Assembly: GCA_010094045.1 (NCBI GenBank)
Contig: ML986759.1
Location: 25,377 to 74,238, forward strand
From: Lojkania enalia
Taxonomy: Eukaryota > Ascomycota > Dothideomycetes > Pleosporales
Direction: 5' to 3'
DNA: 48,862 nucleotides
In this document: piece by piece, positions 1 through 10,930 of the stretch
Layout of the letters: each line of letters begins with the position of its first letter
How positions within the stretch are numbered: the stretch's first letter is position 1
Program-made: the position numbers and the translations under genes
Notes under the pieces: generated by a model
Seen by the model: only the letters and a program-made list of their open reading frames with translations
Databases searched by the model: none
What the model was told of the DNA's origin: nothing

Positions 1-2288
1 CCTACTTTCTATACTAAATCGACTAATATAATACCTATATATTAACTTTAAGAATTTCTCTATAGATAAGTCTAGATATAATTAGATTATAGTAGTAATT
101 AATCGCCTGTCTAAATAAGCGGTATCTATCCTCTACTATTGTATAATTAACATAAGGGAAATAGCCGAATTATTTATTTAATAGATATACCGCTTTAGCT
201 ATACGCCCGAAACTATTATTTTAGACTAAAGACGTTAGTTTATATCTAGTTTCTAGTCTAAATTCTACTATATCTTAAGCATAAAGATTAAACTATCTAC
301 TATTTATTATAAAGAGACTAATAGATAGATAGAGATTATAAATAAGTATATTAATTAGAGACTACGCTCTTTCGTATTCTTCTACTAGGACAACTAGAGT
401 TCTCTATTATTTATAATCGACCGAGTATAAGCGACTCTACCCTATATAACTATCGGAATATCCCCGTATCAGATCCTATACGGATTTAAGCCCTGTTAGA
501 GTTGAGATTAGAAATATTCTATTAATCCTATTACTATAACAGATAAATTAAATTATAAAGACGCCTTAACTCTAGCAACTCGTATATATATAGCCTAGGA
601 AACCGTAAAGGCTAATATTAAGAAGGCTTAAAATCGCATATAATCTATTATTAACCGTTACTAGTAACTAATTAATTAGTAGATTAGTAATATAGTCTAC
701 TTAAATACTAAGAATCTTACGGTCTAGAGACTGAGCTGAAAACTATCCGATTAATAGGAGGGCCCTTTTAAAGTACTAGAATAGGGTAGAAACTTATACT
801 ATCTACAGCTACCTCTAAGGTCGAGAATATATAATATCTTTATACTAAACCTATTGTATAAAAACCTCTAGGACCCTCTACTAGGGTAAGAAGCTTCGAA
901 ACCACCCGCTATTACTATTAAGAGGGTAGAAGAGTAGGAGGTTAAGGAAATACTAACTAGTAAGCTGTATTATAAGACCCTTAAATACCATATAAAATAG
1001 GTAGAATATAATTTTAACCTAGTCTAGTATAAAGCTTTAAATTTTATAGGTTCGCCTTATAAGCTAAAAGCTTTTTATAATAAGTATCTAAATTAGCTAA
1101 AACCCCTAAAAACTCTAACCAAATAGATTAAAATATATAAGAATAGTATAGAGAATATAGATTATCTAGTAGACGATAATATATAAGAGTTAAGTAGTAG
1201 ATTTAAAAACTAAAGTATAGGCCTGAAATTACTTTTCTATAAAATCTAGAGGGTCTGATAGTAGGCTATTAGATACCTCTCTAGTTCTCTTCTCTTCTAC
1301 TCTCCTTCTCCTTTTTTCCTTCTAGACTCTTTCTAAACCTCTTCTACTTTATTTTTAACTACCCGAGAGCGCCGCGATATTAATTTAAAGGTTAGATACT
1401 AAAGTCTTTAAGGCTAAAACCTAACGGAACAACTTAGTACTCTAGTAGAATAAAGCTACTTAGATACTAGCTGTAGAAAGGCTATCTTCCTAACTTTTTA
1501 CAACCTGGGCTATAAGTACTAGACTGTAAGTAGACTCTAAAATAGTTTTAAAGGCTACCTTTTTATCCTCCTTATTTTCTATATATCAGGCTACTATCTA
1601 TAGTTTAAGATAGCCCTAGAGGACTAGAAACTCCTTCTTATAGTAGGAGGGGATTTATAAGTATATTAGTAGTAAGTACCCTACTAATATTAGATATAAT
1701 TCGTACAGGGTTATACTTTTTATTTTACAAGGTATAATACTCGCATTTTTTTAATCTTAGAGACTGAAAGAAAAATATTATATACTACCTGCGGGCGAGT
1801 ACGTATATAGCTTAAAGGTAGATAATTTAGAAGACCTCTAAAGAGGCTCTAGAAGGTGGGCGGAGTAGTATATTAATTAATTTTTCTATAAGATGTTAGT
1901 AATACTTTAATAATTAACAGTTCTAGAAACGCGTAATAATATATATAGAGTAGAAGTTATTATTTAGTTAAGGAAGCTTAGTTAACAGCAATCTAGTAAT
2001 ATACTAAAGCTAGTAAACGCTCGTTACTATACGTAATAAAATTGCAATATTAATAAACTATTATAATAGTAGTTACTAGCTAATATATAGGTTAATTATA
2101 CTTACTATAAAAACCTTACTTAATATTATATTAATAAACGTATCTCTATAGACAACCACGCATATTAGCCCTTACCAGTAAATACCTCCTTAAAGAAATT
2201 TCTTTATACTAGAACCTATCTATAATAGCCCCAATTCCCTCCCGAACCAGTATAGATAGGAACTATTAGCCTATAAGAAGGGGGGTAG
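1..2288 (+). mobile_element. RIP-degraded Ty3/gypsy chromovirus, integrase and chromodomain end of pol
   Basis: No frame is open, but conceptual reading of the plus strand through its many TAA/TAG codons shows the order expected at the end of a gypsy pol. An integrase core segment lies around 150-480 (recognisable TAYxPxTDGQTE-like, RLRSFVxFYxDNW-like and GISPYxxLYG-like stretches). A chromodomain follows around 950-1110 (SKLYYKTLKYHIK, then GSPYKLKAFYNKY). A polypurine tract sits at 2276-2288, immediately before an LTR. The chromodomain marks it as a chromovirus (family knowledge). The element runs off the left edge of the window, so gag, protease and RT are not visible. Almost every CA and TG has become TA, which is why the ORFs are lost. 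About 1.1 kb between chromodomain and polypurine tract shows nothing I can identify. Confidence 0.75.
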
Positions 2289-2567
2289 TATAATAATATA
2301 AAGAAATCGTTCTACGAAAAGCTTTATATACAACCTTATCCTAAAGCTTTTTACTTATCTTATTTTACCCCTAGTTCTACCTCTTTTCCCTTCCGTATAT
2401 AGTTGTATACTCCCTTATAAGTAGTTTAGTAGTTCTTCTATATCCTTTCGTATAAGGCTTATAGGTGTTAATAGAATTCCTAGGTCCCTAATCCCCTATA
2501 TACTCTTATATACCTCTAAGTAGATTTGTGCCGCATTTAGACCTATTATTTTACCTATACTGTTATA
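2289..2567 (+). mobile_element. 3' LTR of the chromovirus (RIP-mutated)
   Basis: This stretch of 279 bp is the mutated counterpart of 26845-27124 read in reverse complement. Aligned, nearly all differences are C-to-T or G-to-A transitions. It begins directly after a polypurine tract. Its ends correspond to TGTAACG...CGTTACA in the undamaged copy (here TATAATA...TGTTATA). The following base, 2568, is where pogo transposon E7 resumes mid-sequence, so this LTR marks the right end of an insertion into E7. The expected 5-bp target duplication is ATAAG (2568-2572); its partner would lie outside the window. Confidence 0.8.
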
Positions 2568-3638
2568 ATAAGTACTTTAGTTTTAATAGTAAGAAGTAAA
2601 CTATATTAAGAGGCTAAAGTATATATAATAAATAAGAAGGTATATAAAGTATTAGGATCCTTTATATAAGATAGTAATTTTTAAATTCCTAGTTAGGGTA
2701 GCTTTTATAACTGTCTAAAATAAGTAGCTTATATAACTCTATTTAACGTATCTTTATATACTTATTAAAATACTTTAGCTACTTAAAACTAAATATATTA
2801 TTTATCTAGCCGTTCTTAGAGATTAAAATTTTTCAATTATATAGTATATCTACTTCTTTATATTATATAGAGATATAGATATATTCTTTATAGATAATAA
2901 ATAGTAGAGTTATATATATAGTAGTATAGATACTTTAGATAACTATAATCTACTTATAATTATCTAGCTATATAGGAGTAGGCTTTATATAATATTTTAA
3001 ACCTATAATAACCTTTATAATACTAATAATATTTATTTAAAAGTTTATCTTATTAAAATTGTAGATATTATTATTATATATACTATATTTTATAATTATA
3101 TTCTATACGAGCTTAAACTATATATTAATAACCTCTAAATTCTCTTATTTTATTCTTTAACAATTCTTTACTTAATTAAAAGCTATTTTAAACTTATCTA
3201 TATATACTATAAGTTATTTAGACTAATTCTTTTTTATAGGTATTCTACTATATATATCTAATAGTTTATCTACTATATCTACTACCTTATATAGCTAGAG
3301 CGTAAATTCTTATAAATTAAGGTTAAAAATATATTATATAATTGTTTATTTTTCGATTATTATAAGCGTCTAGTAATTTAGTTATATATAAGAGTAAAAC
3401 GCGATTCTATAAAGTTAAGTAGAAAGTTATTAATATTATATATTAAAAGCTATAGTAGTATATTATATACTCTTAAACTAATCTAATTTATATACTTATA
3501 AGATAAGTTTAATTCTACCTTCTTATTAAATTAATAGAAGGTTATATTATAGATTTATTATAGTTCGTATATAGTATATATAATACTAAGAAAAAGTAGC
3601 TACTTTAATAGTTTAGCCGCTTTAATAGTAGAATATAT
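2568..3638 (-). mobile_element. Fot1/pogo-type transposon E7, right part, RIP-degraded
   Basis: It is collinear with E4 (46239-48087) from about 47022 rightward, so the transposase reads on the minus strand. The right terminal repeat (about 3586-3638) has the family structure: TAAGAAAAAGTAGC, then two copies of a short GC-containing unit, ending GTAGAATATAT followed by TA. The left part is missing because the chromovirus LTR abuts it at 2567/2568. No open frame survives. Confidence 0.7.
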
Positions 3639-3688
3639 TATATTAAGAAAAAGTAGCTACTTTAATAAAATAGCTGCTTTAATAGTAG
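3639..3688 (-). mobile_element. Second, orphan right TIR of a pogo-type element
   Basis: Immediately after the TA that ends E7 there is another copy of the right terminal repeat (TTAAGAAAAAGTAGC... to GTAGAATATAT, then TA) without its own transposase. It could be the remaining tip of an older copy into which E7 inserted, or a terminal duplication. Only about 50 bp are present. Confidence 0.6.
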
Positions 3689-4160
3689 AATATATTATTA
3701 ATTATTATTTATATTAAAAAAATTCTCTTTAATTTTATATTTATATACTATACTAATTTTAATATAATTTTAGCTAGTAAGTTTAATTTTAGATAAGATT
3801 TTTTTATCTTTACTATTATAGGTAAATAAGAAGTTAGAATCTTTCTTATTAAGCCTAAATATTACTATTAATACTAGAATATATAAAAAAGAGTTAAAAT
3901 ATATATTTAAATCTATTTTACTACTATTTAAATAGTATTTTAAATCTTTTAAACTAGTTAAATTTTATTACTACTAATATAAACGGTAATAAAAACTTTA
4001 ATAGTTTAATTAACCTTTATAATATACTCTAGTATAAATAGATTTAACTATAGATATATTAATTATAAGAAGATTAGAGTATACTATATTAGCCTAAAAT
4101 ATACTTTAAAATAATCTTTATTATTCTTTTTAAGGTAGTAGAAATAGATATTATATTAAA
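3689..4160. other. AT-rich RIP-degraded DNA, no identifiable content
   Basis: The composition is the same TA-rich, CA/TG-depleted type as the flanking transposons. I see no terminal repeats, no open frame and no recognisable protein relic here. Confidence 0.6.
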
Positions 4161-4891
4161 TACTTTTATAGAAATATTCTATTATAAGTAGGTCTAAAAA
4201 AGCGAATTTACAGTTACTATCTACTTTATATAGTTTATTACGGGCTAGACGCTTTAGATAGTAGGATAGCGGATAGTATAGGACTTCTTACTCTTAGCCT
4301 CCTTAATACAGCACTTCTAGACTAGAGTAAGTACTATATTACGTATTATAGACCTATTAGGCGTAAATTAGCTGTTTATAGACTAGAAAGGCGCTAAGAA
4401 GAGTATAAGAGGGGTGTATATAGAGGAGTGTGGTGAGAATAGAAAAATAGGCGGTGGGCGGCGCGGGCAGCGAGTATACATATCTACTAGCCCTTGTTAG
4501 CTACGAAGTGCTCTATTATATCCTATATAGAGCTATAACAACTGTACTAAATGCGTAGCTAAAGACTGAAGGAATTATACTTACTAAGGCGGTTGAAGAA
4601 GTGTGAGAATTAAAGAAGTAGAATAGGCGGGGGGAACAGCATTTTTATAATCAGCGTTTGCTCTACTAGCGCCGTTTACTTATACCACTCTAGGCAGCGA
4701 GTGATGAAGATTCCCTGAGGGTTGACCTTACCAGGTGAAGGTGAAAGTAGTAGTGACGATATACTACTTAACCTAGAAGGAACTCTAAATTACATGACAG
4801 CACCCATCTTAGGGTAGCTCTACTAGTCCATTCTGGCGATATTTATCCTCTATAAGCTGTCGCGACGACAGCCTTCTAAGAAGGGGGATAA
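4161..4891 (+). mobile_element. 3' end of the internal region of a second gypsy-type element
   Basis: GC content rises gradually across this stretch and RIP damage becomes lighter. The segment ends in a polypurine tract (AAGAAGGGGGATAA, 4878-4891) directly followed by a TGTAATA... LTR start, the standard 3' boundary of a plus-oriented LTR retrotransposon. No protein domain is readable. G-rich segments around 4430-4475 and 4600-4640 resemble each other (GTGTG..GAGAAT..AAxAATAGGCGG), suggesting a short imperfect internal repeat. Confidence 0.45.
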
Positions 4892-5104
4892 TGTAATATC
4901 TCATAGCTTTGAGTCACGGGTTGATGATATAGAGTCACCTGACCTAGGGTTGAAATAGCCGAATCGCACCCTGCAGGGATGGCAGCGATTCGTCTCTCTT
5001 TCATCAGCCATCTCTTCTCTAAGAGAACTGAATATACGAACATTTTGGCCCTGCTACTCTATCTATTGTTGCTACGCTGTGATCTATTATACTAGCCTAT
5101 TACA
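4892..5104 (+). mobile_element. 3' LTR of a second gypsy-type element
   Basis: This 213-bp segment begins TGTAATATCTC and ends AGCCTATTACA, giving a 7-bp inverted TGTAATA/TATTACA terminus, and it follows a polypurine tract. The sequence is only lightly altered by RIP. No second copy is visible in the window, so the 5' LTR and the target duplication (which should match ATAGT at 5105-5109) cannot be checked. Confidence 0.6.
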
Positions 5105-5953
5105 ATAGTAAGCGAGAGCTACTTAGCAGAGCAAGGGCATACGTATAAATATTCTTTTAATGCTTTTTACATTAAGTTGAAGTGGAAAGCCGAACGAGCG
5201 AAACTTTACTCCATCACTCCCGGCACAATGTATTTTGCTAAAATGAATGCGGCAGGCTATGGGAATGATGGATAAATTTCAGCGAAATGGAATTTGATGA
5301 CAATTTCCCTATCACATATCATCATGGTGGTGGAATGACAATACGAGCCCATTTACAAGGCTCGGGTATGCAGCATCTATTAATCTTCATACAAAACTCT
5401 TTTATCAAATATACATATATATATATATATATAGAGTTAAAATCTACTTACTACTTAAACTAATCTTAAAGCAGAAGTGAAAGACAGACCGAGCAAAATC
5501 GTATTCATCACGTGCAGCACGACGCCTCGTCGCTCCTTCCGAAACATTGAAGTCGGGCGACGCTAATTTTAATTGTACACCAGGTGTTAGAATTCGTAAC
5601 ATGTATAATAATTTCCTATATAGTCTCGTAACGACTCAGACGGTGTAACCAATTCGTGCTAATATACAACACAAAAAACACAGTATGAAAAAAATTAGTG
5701 CCAGCTCCTCCATACACTACTCAGCTTCCGGAACTCCTTTTCCGAAAAAAAGACCTCTAAAATCCCATGTCTTGCACACGAAAGACAGTAAAAATACACC
5801 AATAAACGCGCCAAACTCCAAAGTTCCACTGACAAGCGGCGTCGAAAACTCTACCCAACTGGACCGAGAGGAATAGTCGGACTCGGCCTTTTCCTCGTCT
5901 GCGCATAGCAGGAATACATCGGACTACCAAAAATTAGCACCTCTCCCGACAGT
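5105..5953. other. Transition zone between AT-rich block and gene island
   Basis: Composition becomes normal here. A short (AT)n microsatellite lies at about 5409-5433. An open frame at 5685-5876 is short, lacks family features and overlaps the probable 3' UTR of the FAD oxidoreductase, so I do not call it. Nothing else is recognisable. Confidence 0.5.
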
Positions 5954-7969
5954 TCAAAAGCAGCAGAAGACGTACTCCTCATACCCCGTCCACCCCACGC
6001 ACTTCCAACAATTAAACAACCCACTACGATCATACCTCCTCTTCACACCAACCAGCCTCTTATAATTCGCCCCGAAAAAGGCTTGCTGCCAATTCTCCTC
6101 GGTCCAATCTCCCTCATTCATGTAGCATCCGCCGCCGGGTGTAAGCGCCTTGAATGGCTGAATGGATGCCGAGATGGTGTTTTGTATCTGCGTGCGGACG
6201 TCGAGCGGGGTGTTGGAGGCCCATACGCCCCCCATGATGACCTCCCACATCGAGTCGCGGAAGGCTGGGTTTAGGCCCGTTTTGCGGTTGTCGGGGTGGT
6301 TGTGCGGGCCTGTGGCGTAGAGTTGGGCGCTGCCGCCGCCACGATTGGTGTGGGAGAATTGCATGGCAGTTACGACGGCGTTGACTACTTTCTCAATGTC
6401 GGCGGGTGTCGTAAAGAGCTTTTTGGGAAGGAAGCGGCCGGATTCGGAGAGGCCAAGGCCGACTGGGCCATTACGGGCGATGGAGGGGGTTTCGGTGAAA
6501 TCGTGCCATTCAGAGAATTTTTGGAAGATGTGGTAGGTGTTGTCTGTGATGTTCAGGCCTGGATAGTTTGTGAGGAAATCATGCCATTGCGATGTTACGT
6601 CTTTGAAGTTGGCGTCGTCGGTGGTGGGTGTTATTTGGATCGAGACCATGTGGTCCGGGAGAAAGAAGTTGTATCCAGCAATTCGGTTCTCAGAAAAGTG
6701 AAGTTGGTTCTGAGCGAGTGCTCTGATGATGTCTTTGTGAACTTTGGACTCTGTGATATCGAGTTCGCCATCTGGCATAGGGAAGTTGGCTTGGAAGCTG
6801 TACGCGCTCAAAGGAACTGCGGGATACAGCTGGAACTTGTAGGAAGTGAGCACGGCGTATGTGCCCCCACCGCCTCCTCGCATTGCCCAGAACAGCTCGG
6901 GATCGCTACACTCGTTAATCGTCCGAGCCTCGCCATCGGCAGTGACGACATCGAACTCAATGGCATTGTCAACCATCAATCCCCAAGTGGGCCCAAACGG
7001 TCCATGACCACCGCCTTGCCCAAAGCCTCCCGCAAGCCCTACAGAGGCATATGCACCTACAGTGACAAGCATATTTAGTGGTTCAAAAAATTCCCAGGCC
7101 TCTTGAGCTTGAATACCTGCCCCAATCTCGCCGACGTTGGTGTACTTCGTCTTACACTCCCTGGGCTGGAACTTCTTGTGATATTGGATATCCTTCATGT
7201 TGTGCGTCCAGATAGCCAACGAGTTCGCCGCATTGCTACGTCCAAAGTAATCATGTCCCGTGTTTTTGATGGAGACTCGGATGCCATGCTCCCGTACAAA
7301 ATTCAGCGTCTTGCTGATATCGTCCGAACTCCGTGCATCGACATAGTATGACGATAGTCGGCCGAGCGAGCATTCTCCGGATACTGGTGAGCTTGGAGAG
7401 AAAGAGTTGAGGATGCAATTTGATTCGCCACATGTCTCCCAGTCAAGAAATTCGAAGGATCCGTACTGCTTGGTTCGGGAAATGCCATCCATATAGTTCT
7501 TCCCTACTTCCTGACACTCCCTGTTAGACATGCCGTCAAAGCATGGTGCAGCCCATGGAATAGTAACTTGGAGCTTTCCCCCAATGCTCTGATTGAAGGC
7601 ACTCCATTCGTATGTTGATGGCCAGCATAGCTGACTGGGGATGCAGGTATAGTTCGAAATGTCGAATATCCCACTCATCTCGTCAGAAGTAGGAGTTTGA
7701 GACTCATTATTCGTAGGAGAAGAAATAGTGTCCCAAGCATTGGATGAATAGAAAAAGAAAGAACCTAATAAACCTGTGCCACACAGGGCAAAGAGGAGGA
7801 ACCGTCGTGCCATCTGGTATCGACGACTGACTGTGCTGCCGAATTCGAGAGAAGTTGCCCGCCATCGCTCTATCCTCCTGATATCTATTGGTATCTTGTC
7901 CCCATCCTGTATGATGTGTGAGACAACTTCCTTCTCGCTTAACAGCGGTTCTCTTTCCATTGAAGCCAT
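5954..7969 (-). CDS. Membrane-anchored FAD-dependent oxidoreductase (BBE / isoamyl-alcohol-oxidase-like)
   Basis: 671 residues from the first in-frame ATG (7969). The frame stays open to 8023 only through a TTG. A cytosolic tail starting MASMEREPLL (residues 1-56) is followed by one hydrophobic anchor (about 57-76), so the catalytic part should face the lumen or outside. Residues about 95-200 are Cys-rich with several NxS/T sites. The PCMH-type FAD domain runs from about 205 to 385: GHDYFGRS at 238 supplies the histidine that usually binds FAD covalently, and a GGFGQGGGHGPFGPTWGL-type loop follows. That loop lacks the Cys used for bicovalent FAD, so attachment is probably single. The C terminus (NEGDW...WQQAFFGANYKRL...LFNCWKCVGW) is the BBE domain. 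The substrate cannot be told from sequence; relatives oxidise alcohols or act in secondary metabolism, but no cluster partners are seen. The gene lies next to RIP-damaged DNA yet is intact. Confidence 0.88.
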   Translation of the reverse strand: MASMEREPLLSEKEVVSHIIQDGDKIPIDIRRIERWRATSLEFGSTVSRRYQMARRFLLFALCGTGLLGSFFFYSSNAWDTISSPTNNESQTPTSDEMSGIFDISNYTCIPSQLCWPSTYEWSAFNQSIGGKLQVTIPWAAPCFDGMSNRECQEVGKNYMDGISRTKQYGSFEFLDWETCGESNCILNSFSPSSPVSGECSLGRLSSYYVDARSSDDISKTLNFVREHGIRVSIKNTGHDYFGRSNAANSLAIWTHNMKDIQYHKKFQPRECKTKYTNVGEIGAGIQAQEAWEFFEPLNMLVTVGAYASVGLAGGFGQGGGHGPFGPTWGLMVDNAIEFDVVTADGEARTINECSDPELFWAMRGGGGGTYAVLTSYKFQLYPAVPLSAYSFQANFPMPDGELDITESKVHKDIIRALAQNQLHFSENRIAGYNFFLPDHMVSIQITPTTDDANFKDVTSQWHDFLTNYPGLNITDNTYHIFQKFSEWHDFTETPSIARNGPVGLGLSESGRFLPKKLFTTPADIEKVVNAVVTAMQFSHTNRGGGSAQLYATGPHNHPDNRKTGLNPAFRDSMWEVIMGGVWASNTPLDVRTQIQNTISASIQPFKALTPGGGCYMNEGDWTEENWQQAFFGANYKRLVGVKRRYDRSGLFNCWKCVGWTGYEEYVFCCF

Positions 7970-9654
7970 GATGTCGGACTCGATAGAATCAGGATAACTC
8001 TTGCCAAGCTGTCTTTGTGCCAATTGACAGCTTTCTCAGCTCTCCCTTCCTATAACGCCACCTATAACTCCTATCCACAATCCGATCCAAGAACCTCTCT
8101 TTCGTATGCACACAAGCTAGCGCAAATCCCAATGCCTCAGTGTCAAATAAAACGGAGTAAAGGTACCAAGCAATTCAATTCTCAAAAGAGCTACACAGCG
8201 ACTACGCACATTCTCGGGGCCTTCCTAGCTAAATACGCCCGCCTAGCCCCGAGCCCACCGTCCCCGACCCCATTTTTGGCAAATGGCTTATCCATCTCAG
8301 CCCCATCATCCGCTAACCTCCACCGACCAATTACACCGCGCCATTGCGCTAGGTCGAGAGCTCTTCCCCATAACACTCGTCTAGCATCACCAGAAACATC
8401 CACCGGCGCAAGGCAGAAGCACACACCGAATTGCCCTCCTTCGCTGTGCCTCAGCTAAAGTCTTATAGGTAGCGTGCGGTTTCGGCTGCGAGCGCATGGG
8501 CTGGTTGTTGGGGGTTGTCCCGATACATAGCGAACCCCTTTCCCAGACCGCGGGCTTGTCACGCATAGGCGCGTTCCCCGAACGGGCGGGGGCCGGATGC
8601 TGGGCGCTTATTGGGGCACAGAAATGTGCCTTATAGGGCGACCAACTCCTCGGCTGGGTACGGAGTACTACTCGCTATCTTTGCTCTACATCTTGCGATG
8701 CTGTGCCTGGATATGCGTGGGGCGCTTATCTTGTGATACGCTGAGCCTCCACGATATATGCTCGTCAATTGAGGGGCTTGGTTGTGTCACGAGCCAAGTA
8801 GAGAGGGCGTCAGCAATGGTCTTGCTCTGCCGCCTCGGGAGAGGTTACAGCATCTCATGTCGTGTCATATCTGGGGCTACATACGGAAGTGCTTACAGCT
8901 TGGTGTTGCTGCTGAGTCGTCCGCTCAAGACGAGCGATTCTGGAGCCGAAGATGGTTTGCTTCGGGCCGGCGCATTGCCTTGCTTACGCTTGGCTGCCAT
9001 TTCTATCCTTCTGCTCGCTCTCCAGTCTTGATTGGCTCTTCGTATATATGTATAGTAATACCTAGGTAGCTTGGTATACCATATCCACTTGCGATTCAGG
9101 ACTCGTGCTCAGTTCCTGGATCCTCGGCGTAGGCGCCAACTCATACGCCCGTGCATTCGAGCATGAGCTAAATCTGTGTTTCAATTGGCGACTGCGGTCG
9201 CGCATGTACTTGCCTCTTAGAACAAGCAGCGGCTTTTGGTCTCCGTCTGCTGAAGAGAGTTTCTACTTAGTGATATACTTCTTACAGAATTCCTCATCTT
9301 ATGTCTAAATCAGGTTGAATGACGCTCATAACAAGCGATCGGGGATCCAGTACCTTGTCGCCAACATTTAAAAGTTCCAAAGTATCCAATTCGTCAAATA
9401 TACATATACTATTCTACAAAGACAGGCACTTGATTCGAAATTCCCGAAGTGCTCAGACTCTGCCTAGATAGTACACATAGTAGAAATAGGGAGCATAGGA
9501 TACAAAAAGTCCTCCATTAAATTATTCCTTCGCTCCCAAAATAGATGCAGAGGGTAATTCAGTCATACCGTCCTTCCATCCCGTCAAATCGCGTGAAATA
9601 TATGAAAGGACTAATGAGAGCAGTCCCACGTGACGCCTGCCAAACCTCATTGTA
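7970..9654. other. Long intergenic region upstream of the FAD oxidoreductase
   Basis: About 1.7 kb of moderately GC-rich DNA. Open frames of up to 147 codons occur on both strands, but their translations have no domain, no family composition and overlap one another, so I do not call them. It presumably contains the promoter of the FAD oxidoreductase. No repeat or RNA gene is recognised. Confidence 0.5.
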
Positions 9655-10855
9655 ATGCGACAATCCACAATGTTAGCCCTAAGGGATATCCAACTCAAGG
9701 ACCAATACCTAATAATCACAAGGAACTTAAAGTTGATACAGCTCCCATGTAGAGTGCATCGCGACTGCACCTCGTTTCAGCCTCATGCCCTGAACACCGA
9801 GATCTATCACCGAAGAACCAAGCGGTTATATCTATTCAGCAGGCTTGTTCATGCATATAATCCAGAACCTGTAATAAAGCTTGCCCCTATCTAGATACTC
9901 CCTGTAGAGATCTTGTTGACGGTTACTACGCAACTATCGCCCGTCGAACAGGCCAGTCTTGCGCTGACATGCCAAACATTTTTGGCACTCTTCGGACCGC
10001 AGATATGGGCATATGTGAGCGAAGCCAAACATGGCAACTTGCTGGGCGTAGCCTTGGAGAAGCATGATGAGATGCTAGATCTCTTGCAGAAAGATTATAA
10101 TTGAGAATATTGGTGGAGGTGTAAACATTGCCGGGAATTTCATGTTGTGCACCAGAAGACCACAAAGGAGCATGAATCAAGCGCCCCCAGTAAATCAGGC
10201 TGGAGCTTGCATAATATTATGAGGAAGATGTTTTTGTCATCCTGGACAGGGGAGCCGTATGAGTTGCGAATCGGATTGTAGGAATACCAGGTTTATATTG
10301 TCGATCTCAACCTGACTCGTACTGTCATAGAAAGACATTACCTTCAGTACCTCCCTGCCAAGGAAAAAAGCCACCTTGGCCGAAGCCATGGCATGTATCC
10401 TGAGTCTCTCCTGCACAGTAGAATGTACGCTATCACTCTCAAGCAAGTTCGATATTAACATGCGCTGCGAGTTCGGAACGAGATGTGGCTATAACCGACT
10501 ATCCGTGACAGCAAAGTACAGTATTTGTCCCAGGCGCGTCGGTGATCAGCTACTCGTGCAGAATTGTGATGCTCATAAGGGTTCTCAGAAAAGGTATGCT
10601 CGCAAGATCCTTTTGCTTCTGGAGAAGTTCGAATTCTGGGTATGCAGGCACCGAAGAGTTTGCGATTTCCTGGTGTGTTGGGTAGTGAGAGAGGCTTGTC
10701 TACGCCCACACTACTCAACGCAATTCAGAGTTGCGAATAATTTGCTCTCATATATGGATATTAATAAGTACAACCTTGGACCTTGGGAACCGCCGAACAA
10801 CTCGTTGTGGATGCAAACCTCGAAGGCATGGAAAGACAAGAGGGAGAGTCGTTGA
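9655..10855 (+). pseudogene. F-box protein pseudogene
   Basis: Frame 1 shows an F-box core at 9898-10000: LPVEILLTVTTQLSPVEQAS followed by LALTCQTFLALFGPQIW. It then reads a ..EMLDLLQKDYN, stop, EYWWRCKHCREFHVV segment typical of fungal F-box proteins, in which a WWRCxxC motif follows the linker. In-frame stops lie at 9892 (TAG), 10102 (TGA), 10282 (TAG) and 10457 (TAA). The reading then shifts to frame 2, where 10480-10850 continues with a RVGDQLLVQ segment and a C-terminal NKYNLGPWEPP segment. The stops can each be explained by one C-to-T or G-to-A change, but overall composition is normal, so this is ordinary decay or mild RIP. The upstream part (9655-9891) is in the same frame as the F-box and may be the N terminus. 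The start is uncertain. Confidence 0.7.
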
Positions 10856-10930
10856 GTCCAGATACCTCGGTACGGACCACCTAGAACGTATATAGGTAAA
10901 GATAACTACTGGGCTTTGATATAGTGCTCA

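Noticed and set aside
1..1300. Initial idea that the left AT-rich block is a LINE
   Set aside because: The segment shows a gypsy integrase and chromodomain in order and ends in a polypurine tract plus LTR, so it is an LTR retrotransposon.
5685..5876. 63-codon plus-strand frame before the FAD oxidoreductase end
   Set aside because: Short, no domain, convergent with the likely 3' UTR of the neighbouring gene; no evidence that it is expressed.
6296..7078. 260-codon plus-strand open frame
   Set aside because: It is antisense to the FAD oxidoreductase, whose motifs are unmistakable; the plus-strand translation has no family features.
8597..9031. 144-codon plus-strand frame in the 7.97-9.65 kb gap
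   Set aside because: Cys/Leu/Ser-rich translation without domain or signal peptide logic, overlapped by another frame of similar length; likely chance in GC-richer DNA.
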